A stretch of 64,000 bases of DNA from Prostheceraeus crozeri (lineage: Eukaryota; Platyhelminthes; Polycladida; Euryleptidae), in the NCBI GenBank assembly GCA_907163375.1, contig CAJQUW010006162.1, forward strand, positions 124,001 through 188,000. The letters are read 5' to 3'. Each line of letters opens with the position of its first letter. Position 1 is the first letter of the stretch. Positions 56,418 through 64,000 of this stretch are shown here, one piece after another. The position numbers were made by a program, and so were the translations under genes. The notes under the pieces are model-generated. The model did no database searches and was not told where the DNA came from. It saw only the letters and a list, made by a program, of their open reading frames with translations.

Positions 56418-58739
56418 ATGATACAGACGCTGACAAGTGTATCTACTACTTGTGTACTACTTGGCCAAGGACGTGTTTCTAATGATACTGTAAATAATAC
56501 GCCTTTTTATTCGTCACCCATTCCGCGAAAGAGAAGAAGTCATGGTAGAAGACGATCTGGGAGAAAAGTTCGGACATCTTATCCTGATAGCACTGTTGTT
56601 TTTGATTCTTTGCGCTGTTTTTTCGATAAGTGCGATTTTATTGATTTTTATTGTTATTTACGAAAGCTTTCAAGAAGTGTTTTGCGCAATTTGCTCCAGA
56701 ACTTGTCTAGTGTCGCAGGTGAATTGCGTATTGTTTTGTCAGCTTTTTTAACTCATGTTTTTAATGATAATAGTAATAACGGTATCGACAAGGATCGTGA
56801 AAGGGCTGTAATTGTTGTTTTGTATGACTGTAGGAATATTGAGTATTTGAATATTCCGTCTGTTTTTGGCAATAAAAGAATTCGCCGTCTTTTGCCTGAC
56901 AAGGTCCAAAGTGCACATCCTCCTAGAATATTTTACAAACTTGTGAAACCGATATCGTTGCGTATTTGCAATTACAGTAGATTGTTATCGAGTTTGTCGT
57001 TGTCCGACATATCTAATATTTCAACTTCTGCTTGTATTTGTTCTAGTAAACCCGATTTTATTTACGCTCCTTTCGGTCATATTGTTACTGGTGATTTGAA
57101 TGTGATAGATGATGTTCATCTTAGGAATGTCATGGCACGGGGTGTTAAATTTCGTATTCCTCAATTTTTGCCATGGAATAAGGTTAAAGCTGACTTGGTG
57201 ACTTGTGTTAAGACCCACGCTGATAAAATGTCCAAAGTGTTCAAGATTGATCGTGATCGTTTCGATGATTGGGAGGGTGAAACAATAAACCTCATTTGTA
57301 AACGTATAAAAAGACTAAAGTATTGTGAAAATGTATTCGAAAGAAAGTTTACGTCTATTAGATCACTTGATGAGAGCATTAAATGTATGCATGATCATTT
57401 TGTCATAGTGCCCGTCGATAAAGCGGCTAATAATTTTGCTGTTATATGTAAGAAATTGTATATCAACATCATGTTGGAAGAACTAGGTTTTGATTTAAAC
57501 AGTTTGGTACCTGTCGGCAATGCAACTTATTCTGTTTCTTCGGAAGGAAGCAGTGAAATTGTTGACCGTCACTGTTCACTTGTTAAGTCATTTGGTATAA
57601 ACTGTTCGGATGATTGTAAAAAGTTGCCTAAATTGTTTTGTATTCCGAAGTTTCATAAGTCACCATATAAGTTTAGATTTATTGCTGGAGCGCGCAAGTG
57701 TACGAGTACACAATTGTCAGTTGTTCTTAATAAGGGTCTTTCCTTAATAAGAGACTTTTTTAAACTTTATTGTGAAGCAATACAGAAGAATAGTGGCTTC
57801 CGATGTTTTTGGAGCATTAAGTCTACTGAAGAATTTTTGAACGTTGCAAATAATAAAAATAATGTCTTTTCAATTCAAGTATTCGATTTTTCTACATTGT
57901 ACACTAACCTCAATCATGAAGACATATGTGCACATTTGTTAAGCTTGCTGGAGCTAGTTTTTAACTCCACGTCGAGAAAATTTCTTTGTGTTGGTTTTAA
58001 TAAAACTTTTTTCGCTGGTAAAACGTACAAAGGTTATCACTGTTTTAGTTTGGAAATGTTGAAGTCCGCAATTAAGTTTGTTATTTCGGAAGTTTTCGTT
58101 GTTTTTGGTGGCTTGGCATTCAAGCAGGTTAGGGGCATTCCTATGGGGGGAAATTGCAGCCCTATGTTAGCTGATTTGTTTTTGTGCCACTGTGAATTCG
58201 TTTTTATGAAATCGTTAGTGTCGAACAAGAAATTCGGATTAGCTAGATTGATGTCTTGCACCACACGTTACATCGATGATATATGTCTTTTCAATTATAA
58301 ACATTTTGACACTTTGTTGACTAAGATTTATCCCGCGGATTTGAAGGCTGAGAGAAATGGGACGGATAACACCTCATTAGAATATCTCGATGTCAAGCTT
58401 AATATTTGTAGTGATGGTTTACATACATCAGTTTTTCATAAGGTTGAGCAATTTTGTTTTGATGTTATTGTTTTCACTTTTCCCGACAGTCTTCTTCCTC
58501 TTCATATGGGTGCGAATGTCTTTGCCAGTCAAGTTCTTCGTTACCTTAGGATATGTTCTCATCTGCCGTATGCCATTGTTAAAGCTAAAAGCACGTTTAA
58601 AGTTTTTGTGAAACGCGGATATGAAGCCTGCAAGTTAATCAAATGTATGGAGAGACTGTTGAAAAAGCATTTTTTAGTTTTGTTTAAATTTGGTTTGCAG
58701 TCAGCCAGAGAATTTTGTATTTTGTGTGGCTTCATTTAA
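56418..58739 (+). CDS. Naiad-type Penelope-like element reverse transcriptase
   Basis: A single uninterrupted frame of 773 codons, by far the longest in the window. It encodes the reverse transcriptase of a Penelope-like element, a telomerase-related retroelement group. Landmarks: APFGHIVTGDLN (about residue 217) and VKFRIPQFLPW, a PLE N-terminal block of the Naiad type; DKAANNFAVICKKLY (about 335); KLFCIPKFHKSPYKFRFIAG (about 404-423); VFDFSTLYTNLNH, holding the first catalytic Asp (about 490); RGIPMGGNCSPMLADLFL (about 571-588); RYIDDICLF with the Asp pair (about 617-625); and LEYLDVKLN. The wording FSTLYT, RYIDD, IYP and YLD is typical of the Naiad group of invertebrate PLEs. Naiads carry their GIY-YIG nuclease at the N-terminus; none is seen in the first ~200 residues or at the C-terminus, so the element is either 5'-incomplete, spliced from an upstream exon, or nuclease-free. 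The start at 56418 is the first ATG in frame and not certain. The intact frame implies recent activity or recent insertion. Confidence 0.9.
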   Translation: MIQTLTSVSTTCVLLGQGRVSNDTVNNTPFYSSPIPRKRRSHGRRRSGRKVRTSYPDSTVVFDSLRCFFDKCDFIDFYCYLRKLSRSVLRNLLQNLSSVAGELRIVLSAFLTHVFNDNSNNGIDKDRERAVIVVLYDCRNIEYLNIPSVFGNKRIRRLLPDKVQSAHPPRIFYKLVKPISLRICNYSRLLSSLSLSDISNISTSACICSSKPDFIYAPFGHIVTGDLNVIDDVHLRNVMARGVKFRIPQFLPWNKVKADLVTCVKTHADKMSKVFKIDRDRFDDWEGETINLICKRIKRLKYCENVFERKFTSIRSLDESIKCMHDHFVIVPVDKAANNFAVICKKLYINIMLEELGFDLNSLVPVGNATYSVSSEGSSEIVDRHCSLVKSFGINCSDDCKKLPKLFCIPKFHKSPYKFRFIAGARKCTSTQLSVVLNKGLSLIRDFFKLYCEAIQKNSGFRCFWSIKSTEEFLNVANNKNNVFSIQVFDFSTLYTNLNHEDICAHLLSLLELVFNSTSRKFLCVGFNKTFFAGKTYKGYHCFSLEMLKSAIKFVISEVFVVFGGLAFKQVRGIPMGGNCSPMLADLFLCHCEFVFMKSLVSNKKFGLARLMSCTTRYIDDICLFNYKHFDTLLTKIYPADLKAERNGTDNTSLEYLDVKLNICSDGLHTSVFHKVEQFCFDVIVFTFPDSLLPLHMGANVFASQVLRYLRICSHLPYAIVKAKSTFKVFVKRGYEACKLIKCMERLLKKHFLVLFKFGLQSAREFCILCGFI

Positions 58740-58767
58740 GAGTGTTATCATTGTTAAGTCATGTGTG

Positions 58768-58850
58768 GGGTCCGCCAGCTAGGGTTTGAGCGTACAAAAT
58801 GTTAAAGGACCCGAAACGCGACCTAGCTGGTCATTTTGCTGATGAACCCC
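58768..58850 (+). ncRNA. Structured RNA candidate behind the Naiad ORF
   Basis: Complementary segments interleave in order a-b-c-a'-b'-c'. GGGTCC (58768-58773) pairs with GGACCC (58807-58812). CCAGCTAGG (58775-58783) pairs with CCTAGCTGG (58822-58830). CAAAATG (58795-58801) pairs with CATTTTG (58832-58838). GCGT (58790-58793) can pair with ACGC (58816-58819). The hammerhead words GAAAC (58813-58817) and CTGATGA (58839-58845) are present but in an order that does not give a standard hammerhead. The a-b-a'-b' topology is that of a pseudoknot, as in HDV-like ribozymes, although the segment between a' and b' is short. Function is unproven. Confidence 0.5.
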
Positions 58851-58977
58851 TTCTATGTTTATTCTTTTCTGGTATGTCTTGTATAAAGATTGTAAATATG
58901 TTTTATTGTTCGGTACGCCATGTAAGTATTATTTCTTTCTTTTATATTACCCGATGACCGGCGTGAACGCTTTCAAC

Positions 58978-58993
58978 AGCCCTTTTCAGGGCT
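58978..58993 (+). promoter_or_regulatory. Histone-mRNA-type 3' stem-loop
   Basis: AGCCCT-TTTC-AGGGCT forms a six-pair stem with a four-base TTTC loop, the exact geometry of the stem-loop that ends replication-dependent histone mRNAs. It is preceded by TTTCAAC and followed by ACACTTA, close to the usual A-rich flanks. It stands about 240 bp behind the Naiad stop codon on the same strand, and no histone gene is near. No clear purine-rich downstream element (CAAGAAAGA type) is visible. Confidence 0.6.
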
Positions 58994-59235
58994 ACACTTA
59001 TTAAGCATATATTAACTTTTTATTGTATATTATTGTTCATTCGAAGTGCACTAACCTGACTTTTCCCATAATTATCTAGGTGAAGATGCTGGCGATTGTT
59101 GTTGTGTTACTATTATGAATTGCATGAAGCCTTACTTCCATTCTAGAGGTTTCACATATTGCCATCAATTTCCATGGCTGCATATGATTGGAAGATTCGG
59201 GCATGCAGGGCGTCGATCCAACCTTGAATTAGCTA
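58994..59235. other. No recognisable feature
   Basis: Presumed end of the Naiad insertion lies somewhere here; no repeat or target duplication marks it. Confidence 0.3.
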
Positions 59236-59456
59236 CACTCTAAACCAGCACCTCCTAAATCACACACACTAAAGCAAGACACTATTCGTAACTAATAAAA
59301 AAATCCTAAAGCAAAGCGTTTTAGGAGGCTAGCGCACTAGGGTTATTGTTGTCTTTAGTATGTCAACATTCTATTTCACGCAACCTTCTAAAATTCTAGT
59401 ATTTGGAGCTTTAGGATGCTTGTTTCTTCGATTTTAGGAGGTGCTGGCTTACAGTG
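59236..59456 (-). mobile_element. MITE family G, copy 2
   Basis: A 221-bp inverted near-twin of 39910-40128: it starts CACTCTAAACCAGCACC, ends GCTGGCTTACAGTG, and is flanked by TA (59234-59235, 59457-59458). It lies just behind the Naiad element. Confidence 0.9.
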
Positions 59457-59458
59457 TA

Positions 59459-60294
59459 CTGTGAGCGTCCAGATTGCCAGCCGACGGAGTCACTTATCTA
59501 CGGTGTACATAATTCTCATATCTCTGAAAAAGAACTGTCACACTCCATTATAAACAAACCATTCTGTAGAAAAGACTGCAATTGTTGTCTTGAAGCTGTA
59601 GAAAGTTCTTGTAAAACTAATAATATTACGAGTTCCACGTTTCTTCCTAACACGATTCCATTCGGACCGATCGATGGCCGGTAGAAAAGAGAAGCATCTG
59701 TCAAACTTCCATAGATATCTCTGAACAAAACTGAAGAGAACTCATCGAGTTAGCTCCTGTGGGATTTCCAACCGCTTTCTCCACAATCCTCATTGAGAAT
59801 TATGAAGAGCTCCAAGTCATCCTTAACATCATTTTAACCAGACGTCTCCAAGCCAATTTAATTTCCGACGAGTATCCACATGAGGGTGATGATAAAGGCC
59901 TCAATGCGGTGACGATGAATAGCACGATGAAAACATTGTGGAAGGACATAATGAAGTGAAGAAATAGTTTTCAAGGGATTTTGGGGGCGTTAACTAGTTT
60001 GAGTGACACAGCACGAAAAAAGCAGAGAACGCTAAACGGGGAATCTTCCATGATTGGGAAAGATTTGAAACTTCTCTTCCAAATTTCACGGCGCGTAACC
60101 TGACATTGTGAATTTCGCAGTCATTCTTATCAGCGAATCTTGTACAGGCTGACTGCAAACATGAATCTTCTGATGACTTTCATTTTAAATGCGATTGTCA
60201 TAAATACGGTTTGAAAATTCGCATATATCTTGGATTTGGCAGAGAAATTTTATGATTTGGTTTTAGCAAGTGAAGTTTCTCACTCCTCCTCTTG
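59459..60294. other. No recognisable feature
   Basis: A plus frame at 59454-59684 has a Cys-rich stretch (CRKDCNCCLEAVESSC) but no recognisable family or splice context. Nothing else is seen. Confidence 0.3.
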
Positions 60295-60577
60295 CACTGT
60301 GAACTGTAGGGCACGAAATTTCGCTTGAATGAGGCACGGAATTTAGGCATCAATTCTAGCCAACACAAGGCACGCGTAGGCACGAAGTTCACAGTGGCGA
60401 GTTCGTGCCCGTTGATTTTTCTTTCGATTTCATTGGATAAGCAAATATTTGGTTTGGTGCCTATTAGTGCCTAGTGGCGCCTACTGGTGCCTCGAGGCAC
60501 TAGAAAGGCACTAACTAGGCGCTAACTGGCACGAAATTTCGGCTTCGTGCCTAAGTTAGTCCCTACAGATTACAGTG
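60295..60577 (+). mobile_element. MITE family E, copy 3
   Basis: A 283-bp element from CACTGTGAACTGTAGGGC to AGATTACAGTG, matching 26068-26327 in orientation and 13968-14241 inverted. The TA flank is not preserved (TG on both sides in its place). Confidence 0.85.
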
Positions 60578-61632
60578 TGGACTTCATTTTCAAACACATT
60601 GCAGGAGATCGCTGTTCAGATGTCCAACTGTTTCATAGACATTTTAGGATGCTTAGAAATTGGCGTAATCGAATAATGAAATGATTAGAGATATGATGAA
60701 TATCCTGATTCAGCTAGCTTTTCCATACCAGGTGATTCGCATTTTTCCTCACAAAAGTTTACAACATTTCGTGTGATAACAAGACAACAACACAGCAACA
60801 AGACAGCAACAATTCATAAATGTGAATCTATGGATCACATTATATTCTTCCATCATATAGCATCGACAAGAGGATTCAGAATGTTGTACATCAAACTAGG
60901 CTGCTTATCAAAATGTTTAGTGAAGGCACTTGTGGATCCTCCCAATCATTTGTATTCCATGGACTATCATTTATCCATCTTCTCTATAATCAAATTAGAA
61001 TTGTACAATTTCACAGATACATCGGAGTGTGAATAGACTCATATCTATGTAGTGAGCTGCATCATCAGTTGAAAAACGGGAAAAGACCTGAATAGCTGCA
61101 ATTTCATCCAAAATGAGGAATCATCAGCAGGCCTAGTTCACATCTCTCAACATCAACACAACCCCCTATATGAAGTTGCAGCCATGCCCGGGTAAATTTG
61201 AAACTTGCAATTAGAAAGTTGGTGAAATTTCGTTAGGCACAATGCCTAACTCAGTCCTGATATTGGATGAAATGGCAGCTATTCAGATCTGCTTTTAACA
61301 TTATGTTTGCAAAAAGCAGCATTTATCAATTATTGTAGGGGCACTAAGTAGGTGACTTGGGTATTTAAAGTGATATTTCATGAATGCCCGTCGAGGTTTC
61401 ACTAAAATGCTACTTGCGTGTCTCACATTGGAATGGTTCAATTCGGAGGAAAATCCTCCATATCCCATGTACGCATATTTGAGATGTAATTAAATAATAT
61501 ATAATAATGCAAATATTAGGTCATTATCACAGCAGTTCTAGACTGCCACTCAGCGAGCAAATCAAACCAATGCGATTGATAGCTTGCTAGCTCAGGCTAT
61601 CAGTGTGACTGAGACCTTACGTTCAATGAAAA
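60578..61632. other. No recognisable feature
   Basis: Gene-free AT-rich sequence; the plus frame 60773-61036 shows no similarity. Confidence 0.3.
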
Positions 61633-62276
61633 ATTGATCCTCTTGCCCCTCTTGCTCATCTGCACTAGGTGACATGCCACGCTCAATCACGCGTAATTCA
61701 CGCGTAAACTACATGTAATTACACATGACCCTAAACATCCGTGGCTATGCGTGACATTGCTGCAACATCTGTCGGCAGTCCTGTTATATAGACTTTGCGT
61801 CTCATGTGTCTGCATGTATCAGAGGCTAAACAATGTGATAGGACCTCAATTTCATGCTCAGGGAAGACAGAACATGCTTAGCGGTTCATCTTAGTGGTTC
61901 AAGCGGCAACAAGGACAACCGTAGACGACGCGCAAACTATAGACGCTCGCCCGCGCGTATTCATAAACATTCCCCATGTTTTAACAGCATCAGATCAAGT
62001 GATTTCTGACTCTTAGTGCAGCACGTATGTACGCAGGTAGAAGAATAGAATGTCTTTAACCACGGATGTTTGGGGTTTTCCGTAATTACGCGTGAATTAC
62101 GCGTGGCATGTCACCTAGTGTAGTTCTGGCCGTGACCATCAGAATTGAGGAAAGTCATCTCTATACTTAAGTCACAGAGATAAATTGCCCTGTCTACGTG
62201 TTGATGTCTAAAGATGAATTTTCCTCAATTCTGATGGTCACGGCAAGAAGTAGACTCGAGGGGCAAGAAGATCAAT
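61633..62276. mobile_element. Outer inverted-repeat element, split by a MITE
   Basis: TTGATCCTCTTGCCCCTC at about 61636 is mirrored by GAGGGGCAAGAAGATCAA at about 62257. Next to the right end, a separate palindrome joins CGTGACCATCAGAATTGAGG (about 62131) with its complement (about 62222). The inner MITE 61663-62121 sits between the left end and that palindrome, so it inserted into an older small foldback element. Confidence 0.65.
61663..62121. mobile_element. MITE with CACTAGGTGACATGCC ends
   Basis: Terminal inverted repeats of about 45 bp: CACTAGGTGACATGCCACGC, with repeated ACGCGTAATTCACGCGTAA words, mirrored by TTACGCGTGAATTACGCGTG and CATGTCACCTAGTG. About 460 bp, no coding capacity. 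The right flank is TA, the left is not, so the target duplication is unclear. Inner GTAATTACG-type motifs repeat near both ends. Confidence 0.8.
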
Positions 62277-63359
62277 GGCTGGGATAGGATTGTCTCCGCT
62301 CCAGACCAGCCCAAACACAAAATGAATCTATCTGTGTGACCTAAACGGCAAATTTGTTCCAGATTGAATGACAGTGTTGATGAAATTAATAGATTGAAGC
62401 GCTCCTTTTACTTAATTTTCTTAATTAGTAATTAAAGTGTCAATGTATGACAGCGTGCTGAAACCGTGCAATTCGTCTCCGTCCATGCAATCGACCAAAA
62501 AGATGCAATCACTGTTGTTGTGCGGTACTTTGTTAAATGCATTTATAGGCCAAAACAGCTTGCAATACAGCACGAATTATCTGAGACTGCAGGACTAATG
62601 AACACCAACAAAAATGAAAATAGAGTGTTTTCTTCTACAAACCTGTTCGGTGTGTGAAAATTTTCCACTGCCATCACAAGATATTTGGATTTGAAGTAAA
62701 AGGGCTCTGTGGACCACTCTGTTCACAATCGTCAGGAAGGATTCGAACAGACGCTAGTCGGTAATTCAAAGATTTCGCAGGTTTCACCAGCTGTGTTAGA
62801 CATTTAGTGTCTGTTCAACTCCTTCACAATTGAGTTGCCAAATCACTTCAAATAAACCATCGATTCCTTACCGCTATACTTGACATTTGTGAACACATTT
62901 TCAGTTTATTTGTTCAGCTGAAGAACTTAATTCATCGAAAGAACTTGAAATGATGCCATTATCAACATCTACATATTGCCCCTTCATGTAGGGAGTTGCC
63001 AAAGTCGTCCATATTCAAGTCTTAATATGATTTCTTAATACGTTTTTGGCAACCTTTGAACAAGATTTGTTGTTCATTTAACACCGCCATTAACTTACTT
63101 TACTTACAGTTTCTTTACTTAACTGTTACTTACAGTAACATGCACGGGAAGGTATAAACATTCCAAAACCTAGTCATCATCAAATCACCTTCTTTTTATG
63201 ATAAAATATCTCTCGTTTTTGGACCACATAGTGTGAAATATCGAAGCGTTGGATTGACTTGCATTTGCTGATATTAATTTTGTTGATCTACAAAAATCTC
63301 CGATTCAATTAGTGAGTAAATTGAAAATTCCAGTTCTGTTTTTTCCTCAGTTTCCCACC
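62277..63359. other. No recognisable feature
   Basis: AT-rich, short frames only. Read on the minus strand, 62735-62750 carries a B-box-like GTTCGAATCC, perhaps a SINE relic. Confidence 0.3.
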
Positions 63360-63860
63360 GACACACATGCTAATCACGATGATTAAGAAGGCCGGGGCCT
63401 GCACATCATGCAGTAAACCCACACCGTCCTGGACTAGATGGGGCAATCCTGCAGGGCATTACGGACACCTCGCTAATAATCGAAGCGGGCCTTCTGTCCT
63501 ACCCACAGACCAGAGGCTTGCGATCGACCAGTATAAATTCCCGGCACGATCACCCTTCGACACCAGCTCTTGTCGGTTTCAAAAGAGGAATCGAACAGAC
63601 GGGAACCACAAGAAGCGGCAACCTTGACTCTGCCTCAACGGACACTCACACCAACGGCGCGAAGCTCACCCCGCACGATGACGCTTTGCAGGATTCCCGC
63701 AGCACATTGCACACAAAAGACGCTCACTGGGAAGGAGGTACTGACCACCAAGTACATCAGACCTGGAGTCGACTCCACATACTCTGACGAATGAATGTCA
63801 TGAGGAGCTGGAGTTATGGTCTCCTGAAAGAATTCTGTAAGCCACAGTAATAGCTCAACT
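63360..63860 (+). other. GC-rich region with a TATA-like motif near the right edge
   Basis: Composition changes sharply to GC-rich. GACCAGTATAAATTCCCGGC at about 63527 looks like a TATA box in a GC-rich promoter context, and several frames are open downstream on the plus strand (63367-63627, 63518-63787, 63570-63794). No protein family is recognised. It could be the start of a gene, a promoter-bearing repeat, or an element that continues beyond the window. Confidence 0.3.
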
Positions 63861-64000
63861 GCCAATCCGGTTGGCAAACATCATCAATTGCAGGAGATTT
63901 TCACACCAGCCACGAAGTGTGGTGATAGTCTCAAGATATTCACAACAACTCCGAAAGCGCTAAAGCGAATCAGATTAGCCTTATCGAATCGAGAAGCCTT

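Noticed and set aside
58768-58850. Standard hammerhead ribozyme behind the Naiad ORF
   Set aside because: GAAAC and CTGATGA are present, but strand order and stem II pairing do not fit any of the three standard hammerhead permutations.
59454-59684. Cys-rich secreted peptide gene
   Set aside because: The frame starts inside MITE G and has no recognisable cysteine framework, signal peptide or splice context.

Overview
The window looks like gene-poor, transposon-rich nuclear DNA of a metazoan, probably an aquatic invertebrate. The sequence is AT-rich, almost no frame is open for long, and it is packed with eukaryotic mobile elements: Penelope-like elements (PLEs), CR1/L2-like and RTE-like LINEs, Tc1 and hAT DNA transposons, tRNA-headed SINEs and many MITEs. 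No bacterial features are seen (no operons, ribosome binding sites or CRISPR). The species cannot be named from the sequence.

Host coding content is very small. The only host exon I recognise with confidence is on the minus strand at 46898-47052. It has clean splice sites and encodes the N-terminal extracellular segment of a nicotinic acetylcholine receptor subunit. Two weaker candidates are an open stretch at 18148-18594 (+) and a duplicated C-terminal-looking peptide inside a tandem duplication at 40705-41845 (-).

Left third (1-25 kb): a foldback MITE with GTCCGG ends (556-1276), two SINEs (2700-2920, 5088-5302), a ~1.06-kb foldback element (3076-4136), a 30-bp minisatellite (6165-6420), a hAT element with a perfect 8-bp target duplication (8133-8879), a Tc1 element with a decayed DD34E transposase (10182-11717), a ~161-bp tandem array that turns into a palindrome (about 16560-17660), and a decayed CR1/L2-like LINE on the minus strand with a short-repeat tail (21373-24520).

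Middle (25-46 kb): more MITEs, a mirror-symmetric cluster of PLE tails (28840-29990), an RTE-like LINE with an inserted PHD-like zinc finger (32047-33550), a restriction-like-endonuclease fragment (35950-36515), a pair of inverted arms 5 kb apart (38590/44012) and a ~0.6-kb tandem duplication.

Right third (46-64 kb): the receptor exon, several inverted-repeat elements, a PLE endonuclease fragment with its tail (54482-55032), and the outstanding feature, a 773-codon open Naiad-type PLE reverse transcriptase (56418-58739). Directly behind this ORF lie a compact interleaved pair of complementary segments (58768-58850) and a perfect histone-mRNA-type 3' stem-loop (58978-58993). Together they suggest an unusual ribozyme-like and histone-like 3'-end for a retroelement RNA; this is the best candidate here for something undescribed. 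Hammerhead-like cores (CTGANGA, hairpin, GAAA) recur about ten times across the window, mostly as solo PLE or retrozyme tails. Seven MITEs of three otherwise unrelated families share CACTGTAA-type ends, mostly with TA target sites, as if moved by one transposase source.
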